NCBI GenBank assembly: GCA_003573635.1
Contig: QUTJ01031729.1
Span: 1 to 16,035, forward strand
Length of the DNA stretch: 16,035 bases
Origin: Goniomonas avonlea
Lineage: Eukaryota; Cryptophyceae; Goniomonadida; Goniomonadaceae
Direction of reading: 5' to 3'
In this document: positions 1-8,754 of the stretch, piece after piece
Position numbering within the stretch: the first letter of the stretch is position 1
Layout: every line of letters starts with the position of its first letter
Notes under the pieces: model-generated
The model's input: only the letters and a program-made list of their open reading frames with translations
What the model was told of the DNA's origin: nothing
Database searches by the model: none
Translations under genes and position numbers: made by a program

Positions 1-3000
1 GAGGGAGAGAGCGAGTGAGAGCGAGCGTGTGTGTAGTTTTCGGTGCTGGTCCGGATGGCAGCCGATTGCCACCGTGCTGTCTCCCTCTTTTCCCTCTCAC
101 ACACCTGGTTTGCGAGCCCAGGTGAGCGCAAGTCGAGCATGCTTCTGAGCAAGGGATGACTCTGGAGACACGACGAAGCCAATACGCGTGTCGACCTCTG
201 TCATTGCCATCGTCAGTCTGTGCGCGTGCCGCAGAGAGCCGAGTGTCATTCTCCCTCTCACCCTCTCTCTCCCTTTCTCTCAACAATGATCTGACCATGA
301 ACACCAGCGGTGGTTCAATATCAGACGAACGCCCATCGCACAAAAACCAGTCACCAGGTTGCACTGAGATGTGCCGTTCGTCGGGCAGGAAGCCATTGGC
401 GACCAAAGACGCGATGTACTCCCCGAAGGGCAAAGTGGTATGCTTCTCCTCGCTTGCTCCAGGAACCAACTGGATCTCCTCCTTCACCCCTGCCAAAAAC
501 ACGGTCGGTTCCTTGCATTTTGCTTGCATTCCGAGCCAGAAAGAGCAAGGTGAACTGCAGTGTACAGGAGCGATTGGTCTGCGTCTCGTGTTTTGTCTGT
601 GTCTCGTGCGCCTGTGTCTGGTCTGCGTCTCGTGGTTTCGTCCGTGTCTCGTGCGCCTGTGTCTGGTCTGAAAAACTAGCCTCCTGCAGTGCCAAATGTT
701 AAATTTGGTCACTTTTGCAAATAAGAGAGAGCTTCCAAGGTGAAAGGTGACTCGCGCAAGCGTGGCTAAAACGCGACTCATGCGAGACTCCGCGCTCTAG
801 CACAGTTGTCGCAATTCGGCTTGCAGCAAGGTGGACCGCAGTGTGCGATTTTTGATTTTGACTATGGCGATTGTGATTCGGCGTGGTGCTACTGGCACTG
901 CCACAACGAGTAAGCTTTCTCCCGTGCCTGGAAGTACGTTCTGATCTCCACCGAACCTCTCCGACGTACACTGTGCATCCTGAGACACAAACCGTGCCCC
1001 ACTGCCACCACAGGAGCTGAGAGAGAAAACAGAGCCAGAGACAGAGCCAGAGACAGAGCCAGAGACTGTTACTGTGACCAAGTTTCACCTTGGTGCGGGC
1101 AGAGGCAGAGGCAGACATGGAAACAGAGACAGCGAGAGAGACAGAATCAGAGACAGAGACAGTGTTCCTGTCACCCAAGACGCACCATTCTTTCGCCTCA
1201 TAGTGATTGTGGCGTTGGGGACTCGTGCGCCGCTCTCGCCCATGTTGAGAGGGCACACTGTCACAGACTTGCATGTCGCCGGCGAGGTGTCTTGGACCCT
1301 GCGAAGGAATCCCGAGGTGAGTACACAGGCCACACAGCGCGAGAGAACCAGACATGAAACAGCACGAAAGGGGCAGGGCATGGCACGAAACAGCACGAAA
1401 CCGTGCGACAGGACAGACAGGACACGAAACTGAACGACAGGACGCGACGCGACACGGCAAGGAGCAGGATTAAGACGCTGCGGATACAACTCTACGGTCC
1501 GAAACAGCACAACAACCAGCATCAACGCACTGGTTAATCTCCTTGACATCTGTCAGCGAGCTGATCTCAACAGCGTCCCAGAAAGTCCCCACAGCCCCCG
1601 CGGGTGGGACATAGATGGCGATGGGTTCGTTCGCCGGACAGAGCGAGAGCTGGAGACCGAGCTTGTCGAGCTTGCCTTCCAGCCCGGTCACGTACACGTG
1701 CGCGGGGTTGGCCAAAGGCGCCGTGAGCAGGATCGACGCCACGTGCGGCCCGCTCACGACAATGTTGGCCACGTTTAGGCTCGCCTCGGTGTCTGGCCCG
1801 TGCCGCGTGTACGCGTGCGGTTGCTCGACACAGAGCGTCGGCGTGCAGGCGTCGCCGGTCCACGACAGAATCACTCGCATGTGGCCGTCGGCAGTCTCGG
1901 GGACAAGGGGGCAGTACCCCTGCAGGCCGGGTTAGAAACCTCAACAGGCAACCCTGGAGACTGACTCGAATCAAACGCAGGGAGTGCAGCCACTTGCCAC
2001 GTTCACACTGAATCCCAAATAGAATCAAACTCTCACATTAGCGCCTGAAGACAGTCATTGACTCCTCTGTCTGTCTCCGCCCCTCTCCACACGCACACGC
2101 ACACACACAGACAAAGGTACACGCACAGACACAGACACAGACACAGGCACAGAGACACGCACAGGCACACCACGCACAAGACACGCCCAGGCGCAGGCGC
2201 AGTCTCTCTGTCTCTGTCTCTCTGTCTCGCTGTCTCTGTCTCTGTCTGTCTCTGTCTCTCTGTCTCTCTGTCCCTCAGTCACACACACACGCGCGCGCGA
2301 GCGGCACAGACGCCTGCACAACCATGAACCTCACCTGAATGCATGCCTCGTCCAGCCTCAGGGTCGCAGTGGTGGGCGCGCTTGTCATGCCAGTCATATG
2401 CGCCGCCACGCTGTACGCCTGCGGCGGCATGCGCGCCTTGTACAGGCCCTCCTCGTCCGTTGTCCCGTAGCTGTCGTTTCGCCCCGTGGGCTCTTTGACA
2501 GAGACGTCGGCACCGACCACTCGCTGCCCCAGCAGGTCGATCGCCGCCACCTGCAACGCTTGTGTTAAAGAGGTCACGGGCTCATCAAACCGTTTCTTCG
2601 GGAGTTGAACACCGCACGTGGGTTTTCCCGCCCGTTCCGCTTTTCACCTGTCTGCGGTCTATCTATCTGCGGTCTATCTGTCTCTCTCCGGTGTCCGTCA
2701 GTTTCTGCACTATCTGCTCCGCTATCCGGTGGCCCGATTCATGGACGTGGCGGGTGCTCCGCCGTATGTAAGTCCCGACAGCCACACCTCGCAATCTATG
2801 CCTGGAAAATCTGCCATGAACTCTGTGTGTAAGGGTCACGGTCAAACGATTACAGAAGGTCACGTGAGCGACACGTGCAGTAGCATCTCATCCTTGTTCA
2901 TCCAATTACGGCTGGTCAACAGAAAGGAGGCACCACGGAACGAGCATCGCGACAACACGATGACAATCTGTTTCTCTCACCTGCATTTCGCCGAAACCTG

Positions 3001-4995
3001 CCTCCTCCATGTTTCTCTCACCCGCATCTCACCCGAACCCGGTTCCACTATTCCCTCACCATCCGAAACCTGGCATGTCTCTCTGACCTGTATTTCACCG
3101 AAATCTGGCACTTTTCTCACCTGCATTTTCACCTGGCTCCTCCATGTTTCTCTGACCTACATTTAACCCTGCATCTCACCGAAGCCTGGCTCCTCCATGG
3201 TTCTCTCACCTGCATTTCACCGAAGCCTGGCTCCTCCATGGTGACCCGAGAGCGAGAGCGAGCGCCCTCCGGCATCTCGAATTGCTCATCGATGGCGAAG
3301 CAGCAGCAGTCCCACCACACATTCTCCGGCGACTCTGTCGGCTCGGGCACAGAGAACAAGTTGGTGCCTGGGTGTGGTGTCACGACTCAAGCGGGGCGAC
3401 ACAGTTTGGGACCTAAGGTCTGTTGAGAGTGTGGTCAACTTGCGCTGTCGCTCCCCCTAGTGCCCCAACGCAAGCTTCTCAGTCAAACTGTGACTTTACG
3501 CTCCCAGAAACTGCTTAACTAAGACGACACACTTCGCGTCTGGGAAACAGTCGCAACAAAAGCACCAATCACCTTGGCTGTTGATCACCGCGACCTGTGC
3601 ATTACTGCACATCCACATGCCCGTCGGCTGGACATACACGTGGTACGATCCAGGTTCCGGATTCTGAAGAGTTGCTGTGACGGGACCGAACCCTGGTCCC
3701 TGTGACTTGAGAGTGGCTGAGCCAACCACCGGGTTTTCAGCAGATAGAAGCCCAGATGGAGTGCGGATGTAGAGCATCATCTGCAATGGCTACGAGAGAA
3801 GACACTCAGTTTTACTCACAACAGCCATAAAAGTCAAGTACCTCCGAGGCCCAGGTTAACACGATGAGCATGACGCCCGTTTCGACGACGGGTGGTAGGG
3901 GCACACAAATATTGCGGGGCGTGGACCCATCGACATGAAACATCGCCTGTGTGAAGTTAGACTCGACACATGCACCACTGGACAAAAGCACCTGCCCAAT
4001 GCCCAAGGGCGTGGGAGAGTCCTTGCAAGAAGCTTCAACTCTGTACGGGCCGAACGGCATTTTTTTGATATCCACTGCTCCCGCCATGTTTGTGCTCGCC
4101 TCTGGGACAGAATATCAGCCGCAGTTCGTATCATCAAGTACGAAAGGTGAAAGTGGCATCCTCGCTTGCGTTCTCCAAGCTCCGCGCACCTGAGTGAAGA
4201 TTACCGCTGTCCTCGTTGATCAATTGGACCAGTGCTCGAGCGATCGGTTCTCCGGTTTGTGCCCCACGAACAATAATTCGGAATACCTCAACCTGGGGGT
4301 TTGGAGTCAGACAACAGGTTGGACCCGCATCACGGTCTCGCCTGACGAACGGCGTTCAACGTGTCATACAAATACTGCGCAAGCGCCGGCGGATTCGGGA
4401 AATGCCGAGTTTCCAGTTTGGAAAATAAAAGCTGTGGGCCATATGAGGAACAAGAGTCTCGGAAACACAGATACCCACCACATCATGCCGCACACGTGAG
4501 TGCGTCCAGCTCAAGAGAACTTCGAACGAACCAAGGCGCGGGCCTCGCCGTTTGGAAGAATTTATCACAACATTTGTTGGAAACAATGTCCCCACACCTT
4601 CTGCAATAGCTTGCTGCACTGCAAGGAGTTCAGTCCCGAGTGCCGAGAGGACAGTACGCACAGGCCGACGCGCACGATGTGTATCGATCCGCAATGTGAC
4701 GCATTGTCATCTTATGATTTTCGCAGTCACAACAATGCTCAATATCCACAGTGAACTCAGTGTCAAACCCGACGATGCCATCGTGCACAAGCTTGCTCAA
4801 AGGAGCCTCCGGCCCCAGGAAGTAGTAGGAAATCAACCGACCGTCAACAAATCCGTTCGCATACTCCTTACCCTTGAAGCGAGCAGAATGGGGCCGGTAC
4901 TCGTCTTTTGAAATAGTGATATTCCCAGCAGGCTTCGCAGTGGTTTCACGATCTGCTGTGCCATCCTCTTCGAAGCCTACACGCGACGAGGCCAT
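1..4995 (-). CDS. Large modular protein: SelW/Rdx-like N-terminus plus repeated CPD-regulatory-like and YfaP/DUF2135-like modules (3' partial)
   Basis: I do not know a named homologue. The ATG is at 4995. Phase-consistent exons are 4995-4662, 4618-4494, 4431-4351, 4292-4205 (or 4190), 4101-3842, 3780-3531, 3367-3210, 2550-2335, 1919-1531, 1298-about 1186, 554-355 and 197-105. The gene continues beyond position 1. Residues about 80-180 look like an Rdx/SelW thioredoxin-like domain: CCDC (CxxC, residues 88-91), then ENHKMTMRH, PRLGSFEVLLSW and LLFSKLETRHFP. After it come about three repeats of a beta-sandwich resembling carboxypeptidase regulatory domains (GEPIARALVQL, KKMPFGPYRVEAS; ESGARVPNATITM, TTLPFGEYIASL). 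Each is followed by a YfaP/DUF2135-like domain (VMLIVLTW, GFGPVTATLQNPEPGSYHVYV; MRVILSW; ARLALTW) ending in a VP...W motif. No signal peptide is seen. Domain names are inferred from sequence pattern. The exon structure between 1185 and 555 is unresolved. Confidence 0.72.
578..670. repeat. 44-45 bp tandem repeat, two copies
   Basis: Two near-identical units start at 578 and 622 (TCTGCGTCTCGTG...TGTGTCTGG). Each is itself built from GTCTCGTG/TGTCTGG motifs. The repeat lies just before the 3' splice site at 555 (minus strand) of the modular gene, so it is probably intronic and pyrimidine-poor on the transcribed strand. Confidence 0.8.
1031..1066. repeat. 12 bp tandem repeat (AGAGCCAGAGAC) x3
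   Basis: There are three perfect 12-base units. Related AGAGACAG-type purine repeats continue at about 1098-1162. All lie in the unresolved stretch (1185-555) between two exons of the modular gene. Apart from these repeats and a weak minus-strand open frame (about 797-1013), I see nothing certain in that interval. Confidence 0.85.
2085..2290. repeat. Simple-sequence intron: CA/ACAG tract followed by TCTCTG tract
   Basis: This lies within the intron 1920-2334 of the modular gene. A CACACG/ACAGAC-rich block (about 2085-2190) is followed by a TCTCTG/TGTCTC block (about 2202-2276). ACAGAG-type and CTCTGT-type motifs are complementary, so the two halves could pair in RNA or in single-stranded DNA. 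The rest of this intron shows no coding signal. Confidence 0.85.
2976..3242. repeat. Degenerate tandem array carrying repeated splice-donor motifs
   Basis: Seven imperfect units of 26-53 bases start at about 2976, 3017, 3055, 3083, 3116, 3152 and 3205. On the minus strand the fullest unit reads roughly ACATGGAGGAGCCAGG, CTTCGGTGAAATGCAG, then GTGAGAGAA. The unit at the 3' end of exon 3367-3210 supplies the best donor (CAG then GTGAGA); the others lie in the following 659-base intron (2551-3209). The first unit may encode MEEPGFGEMQ. The rest of the intron (2551-2975) holds no feature I recognise. Confidence 0.85.
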
Positions 4996-5228
4996 CGTTC
5001 CAGCGGTTGGACCTTTTCAAGATGACACTAACTGTCGGGAGTCAAGCGCTCGAATTTTGTTAACGTCGACATTACTGTACGTCCCACCAACATGTAATAC
5101 ATAACTTGAACTTATTCAACTTAAGTCTCTTATGACTCCAATCGACGCCAAAGCCAAAGCGCAGTGGCTGCAAGACCCACACGGTTCGCCTGCGTCGCGA
5201 GCAAAGGCAACTTTCCAGAGCACGTGGC

Positions 5229-5269
<41 letters not shown>

Positions 5270-5285
5270 TTGACCCGCAAGGGAA
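4996..5285. promoter_or_regulatory. Divergent intergenic region between the modular gene and LENG1
   Basis: These 290 bases separate two start codons facing away from each other, so both promoters and both 5' UTRs must lie here or overlap. The visible features are a CACGTG hexamer at 5221-5226 and a 37-base GA run just after it, ending about 18 bases before the LENG1 ATG. No clear TATA box was found. The promoter role is inferred from layout only. Confidence 0.5.
5231..5267. repeat. (GA)n microsatellite upstream of LENG1
   Basis: This is 37 bases of uninterrupted GA dinucleotide in the shared 5' region, 18 bases before the LENG1 ATG and directly downstream of a CACGTG. It may lie in the 5' UTR or act as a GAGA-type promoter element. 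Position is the only support for a function. Confidence 0.95.
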
Positions 5286-6975
5286 ATGAACATCCTTCCC
5301 CACAAGAGCTGGAATGTCTGGAGCGGGAAAAACAAAGACATCGTGGGTTAAAGTCTCGTTGGTGTTCATGTTTCTAACTTGTGTTTCGGTCCAGGTGGCA
5401 CGTGATGAAGCCGACCACGCAGCGAAAGAGCTGGAAAAGAGAAAGATCGCGCAAGCTGCGGTACGTTACCGCCGTTGGTGACCCAACGCTTACTTGTAAA
5501 ACTAGGTCCTCTCTGATCGGATGGACGTTTTGAGGAAAAAGCGGCGGCTGGAAGCCGGGGTCAACGGAGACTCCCCGAGCAAGATCGAAGACAAGCCCTT
5601 GGTGACAGCCCCACAAACAAAGCAGAAACACATCAATTTTTTTGAGGAGTTTGAAATCGGGGTAAGGCCTTTTCCTCTCCCCTTGCAAGTGGACTGACCC
5701 TCATTCAGAGACCCACCGAAGCTGGCGGCAACGCGGAGTTCGAAAAGGAGGCCAAAGAGGAAGATGAGAAGAAACGACGCCAATGCGGAACAATGCCTTG
5801 GAGGCTTGGGGAAGGTTCCATGGAAAGCGAGGGTGCGTGTGGGTGGTCTCAGGAGGAATGCTCAGATTTTTGACCTTCACGCAGGTACGAAGCCCTGGTA
5901 TGAGAAGAAACCGGAGTTACCTGTGGAACGCGAACGTAAGATTGCGAAGCAAAAGTTGAAAGATGACCCGCTTGCGGAGATGAATAAGTTTCTAGCATCC
6001 AAGAAAAAACACGAAAAGAGTAAAAGCAAGGTGCCAAACCCTGATGGCACTGTCATGGCGATTTATGCGTTCTGCAGAAATCTTCTGACCCTCGGGCGGA
6101 AGCAAAAGAGGCAAATCTAGATCGCCTTCGCCGTGAACGCGAGCTGCGCGAACAGAGGGAAAAGCAACGAGTAAGCCACCCGCTTGCCATGTCCTCGTTT
6201 CGTGACAGCATTTTTAGGTGGCAGAGATTATGGGATATAAGCAGGCCACTCCCCAGAGAGAGCAACCGCGGGAGGGATACAACAGTGGTTTCGCCCATCT
6301 GCACGGAGGCCGCACTCGCCAAGGTATGTACCTTCTCACAAATTTGTTCAAGTTCCTGATCACAATATCCCGAGAAGTGTTTCGATGAAGACTCGCCGAC
6401 TTTTTCACTAATAGCCGAAGTTTGAAGTTGAATTCCATTTTCTGGCCTGTCGTCGGGCCACCGTCTGTGGCCCTCAGCGGTTCCTAGATCTACGCCTCCC
6501 CCCCCACCGATGTAGACCAGCGCACACGGAAAGCTGTCTGATCCCAGCAACCTTGTATTTGATGGAAACCCAGACGAAGCAAGACATGGTAGTGGGGTTA
6601 CTCTCCAGATCTGTCAATATGTTGCCTGCCGATGGAATTTGGGGTGATACAGCAAAAACCTTCCTTGTTCTTGTGTTGGATGTGAAGAAAAAGCAAGCAC
6701 TCTGCGGAGTCACCCAGCCCCACAAGCACCAATGGCACCACAACCACACCCCCTCTCCATCTAACACCATTCTAGAATGGCGCGAGGAGCGAGACCACGA
6801 CCGTGAGCTCCGACAAGCGTCCCGCCCTCGCAACAGTGACCAGCGTGGCGATGATGGGAGCCGGAGCCGTCGTGACTGGGGTGACCGTGACCGTGACCGT
6901 GACCGTGACCGTGACCGCGACCGCCGTGACAGTGATCGGAGAGGCGGGGGTGACCAGTATCGGAACCGTTGGTGA
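5286..6975 (+). CDS. LENG1: LENG1 homologue (leukocyte receptor cluster member 1-like, CIR_N-type N-terminus), 8 exons
   Basis: Exons are 5286-5342, 5395-5460, 5506-5661, 5709-5832, 5885-6030, 6078-6170, 6218-6323 and 6776-6975, giving 315 residues against about 264 in human LENG1. All phases close and the stop is TGA at 6973-6975. Matches to the family run the whole length: the start MNILPHKSWNVW, then VARDEADHAAKE, HINFFEEFE, TKPWYEKKPE (PWY motif, residues 138-140), DDPLAEMNKFLASKKKH (161-177), ANLDRLRRERELRE and YNSGFAHLHGGRTRQ. The last exon is lineage-specific and Arg-rich, with a run of Asp-Arg pairs of the kind seen in splicing-associated proteins. LENG1 proteins are nuclear and poorly characterised, and the CIR_N fold links them to spliceosome-associated factors; a splicing role here is inference. 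The first seven introns are 45-52 bases and the eighth is 452. The gene is divergent from the modular gene. Confidence 0.93.
6324..6775 (+). other. Expanded final intron of LENG1
   Basis: The intron runs GTATGT...TTCTAG, 452 bases, about nine times the length of the other seven introns of this gene. It is not a simple repeat, apart from a short C run near 6500. Neither strand shows a frame with recognisable protein. I found no RNA gene in it. Confidence 0.85.
6883..6918 (+). repeat. Coding hexanucleotide repeat (GACCGT) in LENG1 exon 8
   Basis: Six GACCGT units encode an Asp-Arg alternation, and GACCGCGACCGC extends it. The repeat lies in the last exon, so copy-number changes would stay in frame. 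The tract differs from human LENG1, whose C-terminus ends soon after the YNS motif. Confidence 0.9.
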
Positions 6976-7294
6976 TTCTCCCAAACAGCCTCTCGAGATT
7001 CGGAACTGCAGGGCGATCTCGGTTCCTGTGGCGAGATACGCTTGCTGGGGTGTGCCCACTTGGCGAATCCAGCGACCCTATGGCGATACTCTCGCAATCA
7101 CAAGTGCAGCGCACGCTGTGTGCTCAGAGCGCGAGTGCTCCGAACAGTGGCCTATGAAATAAGAGCGAGACGATTGGATCGAGCCCTAGCGATAGTATCG
7201 CTTGCTGCGGTCCGCACTGTAGCGTCGTCGTTTCGCCACGGTCGGGGCAAATTTGGAATTTGGCCCTTCTTGACGCCAGGCGCTACGCCTGGAC

Positions 7295-7660
7295 GCCACC
7301 TCCGTGATGGTAGCACTGCGAGATAGGGCACCACCGCCCCGCCAAAGAGTGAGTGCGGAGTGCGACAGCCATCTCCGTACCATCACGGAGGCGGCGTCCC
7401 AGGCATTGAACCGCCCGCCAAGAGCGCAGAGAGCGACAGCCATCCCCGACCATCACCGAGACGGTCGAAGCGTGCGTCACGAGTGCATAGTGCGACAGCC
7501 ATCCCCGCAGCAATGCATAGCGCACTATGAACTCTTGGCGGGGTGGTGGTGCCCTCTCTTGCAATACACTCCGCACAGACGCGCTTGGCGAGGAGTATCT
7601 CGCAATACACTGTCCGCACTATGCACTCTTGGCGGGTGGTGTTGCTCTATCACTACGCTT
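7295..7660. repeat. Mosaic of inverted and direct repeats (foldback-like)
   Basis: A unit of about 34 bases at 7317-7350 (TGCGAGATAGGGCACCACCG...) recurs as a near-perfect reverse complement at 7530-7562, with a degraded third copy at 7624-7650. CCTCCGTGATGGTA (7299-7312) is inverted at 7377-7392. GTGCGACAGCCATC(C/T)CCG recurs directly near 7360 and 7490, with a variant near 7433. The arrangement could fold into a long hairpin. No transposase and no clear target-site duplication were seen. Confidence 0.75.
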
Positions 7661-7667
7661 GCGCGAG

Positions 7668-7683
7668 GTCGACTGCAGTCGAC
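7668..7683. repeat. Perfect 16 bp palindrome
   Basis: GTCGACTGCAGTCGAC is its own reverse complement. It lies between the foldback repeats and the 21-base triplicate in the convergent interval. It could be a chance product of the local repeat history or a protein-binding site. Confidence 0.9.
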
Positions 7684-7728
7684 TGCCAGCTGTCGCCTCC
7701 TTGTGTTCTGCGCTTCTTGATATCGTTT

Positions 7729-7791
7729 GACAGCCCCCGTTCACAGTTGGACATCCCCCATTCACAGTTGGACAGCCCCCGTTCACAGAGA
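7729..7791. repeat. 21 bp tandem repeat x3
   Basis: Three 21-base units (GACAGCCCCCGTTCACAGTTG with few changes) start at 7729, 7750 and 7771. They are intergenic, downstream of IFT80. Confidence 0.92.
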
Positions 7792-7995
7792 GTAAATTCA
7801 TTGTCTCAGGCGCCACCAGTTTTCATCAATCAGCATAGTCACAGTGGTTGGCCCGGAGGGGTACGAGTTAACGCCACACATGCACATATGAACACGGTCC
7901 TGGCCCGTACAAATAATCCCTTGCTAAACCCGAAAGAATTACTCGCCCCAAGGCTTGGCACCGGGTCGGGTGCGTTCCTGCAAGGCGGGAACGTG

Positions 7996-8712
7996 TCAAA
8001 ACGATGGGGGCGCGGCGATTGGGCGAGGGGGGCGTGTGAGAGCGAGCAGAGGGTGAGAGGAGGGTGTGGGAGAGAGAGGGTGGAGGAGAGGGGTAGGAGA
8101 GAGGGTGTGGGAGAGAGTATGTAGGAGAGAGGGTGGGGAGAGAGGGTGTGGGAGCGAGGGTGAGGGAGGCCTGCGAGAGGGGGGGGGGGGGGGGGGGCCC
8201 CCCCCCCCCCTTTCCTCCCTTTTGGCCGCCAAAAAAACGGGCCAGTTAACGGTGACACCTTCACCATATTGCAGGAAGCGCTTGTTGGTCTCCTTGCGCT
8301 CGAACTGCTCCAAGTAGCTGCCGCAAGGTGTCAGACCAAGGTGTCAGATGTCAGACAGACACAAGGTGTCAGACAGACCGCTAGGAAGTCACAAGGAGTC
8401 AGGAAGTCACAAGGCGTCAGACTAGTGTCAATCTGCAACAACCCGGCATCTCTCCTCTCCCACCCTCTCCCTCTGTGTGTGTGTGTGTGTGTCGCGCGCT
8501 CCCCCCCCCCTCCTGGATGGCCTGAATCCTGCGGCAATGCGCCCCCAACTCCCTGGAGCCGATTGGGCACTAGAGTGTTCAGGTGGGGCCGATTGGGCCC
8601 TCAGATATTCTAGCAGCGTCTCCCCGACAAAAGACTTCTCCACAAGACACACCGCTGTCGGAAGGTCACGTGCACGCGGTGCTGCAACAACCCGACATCT
8701 CTCCTCTCTCTC

Positions 8713-8754
<42 letters not shown>

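Larger units (their letters stand above)
6976..7995. other. Convergent intergenic interval between LENG1 and IFT80, repeat-rich
   Basis: About 1 kb holds the 3' ends of two genes that face each other. No reading frame resembles a protein; the open frames overlap inverted and tandem repeats. The interval contains the 3' UTRs, a cluster of inverted and direct repeats (7295-7660), a 16-base palindrome and a 21-base triplicate. No RNA gene was recognised. Confidence 0.7.

Noticed and set aside
699-1460. Minus-strand open frame of 253 codons
   Set aside because: It is Cys/Ser/Val-rich low-complexity translation of purine repeats. The convincing coding piece here (ESGARVPNATITM, 1298-1186) is in another frame.
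2058-2327. Open frames made of His-Thr or Arg-Asp repeats on either strand
   Set aside because: They are translated CA/GACA/TCTG microsatellites inside an intron with phase-matched exons on both sides.
4630-4995. Possible selenoprotein, since SelW-family proteins use CxxU
   Set aside because: The motif is CCDC with ordinary Cys codons, with no in-frame TGA at the redox position.
5132-5377. Plus-strand open frame beginning MTPIDAKAK upstream of LENG1
   Set aside because: It is in a different frame from the conserved MNILPHKSW start, runs through the GA microsatellite, and has no family similarity.
6474-7114. Several overlapping minus-strand and plus-strand frames over LENG1 exon 8
   Set aside because: They arise because the GACCGT repeat is open in all frames. 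Only the LENG1 frame joins to conserved upstream exons.
7729-7791. Possible CRISPR-like array
   Set aside because: The three 21-base units abut without spacers, and the DNA is eukaryotic.
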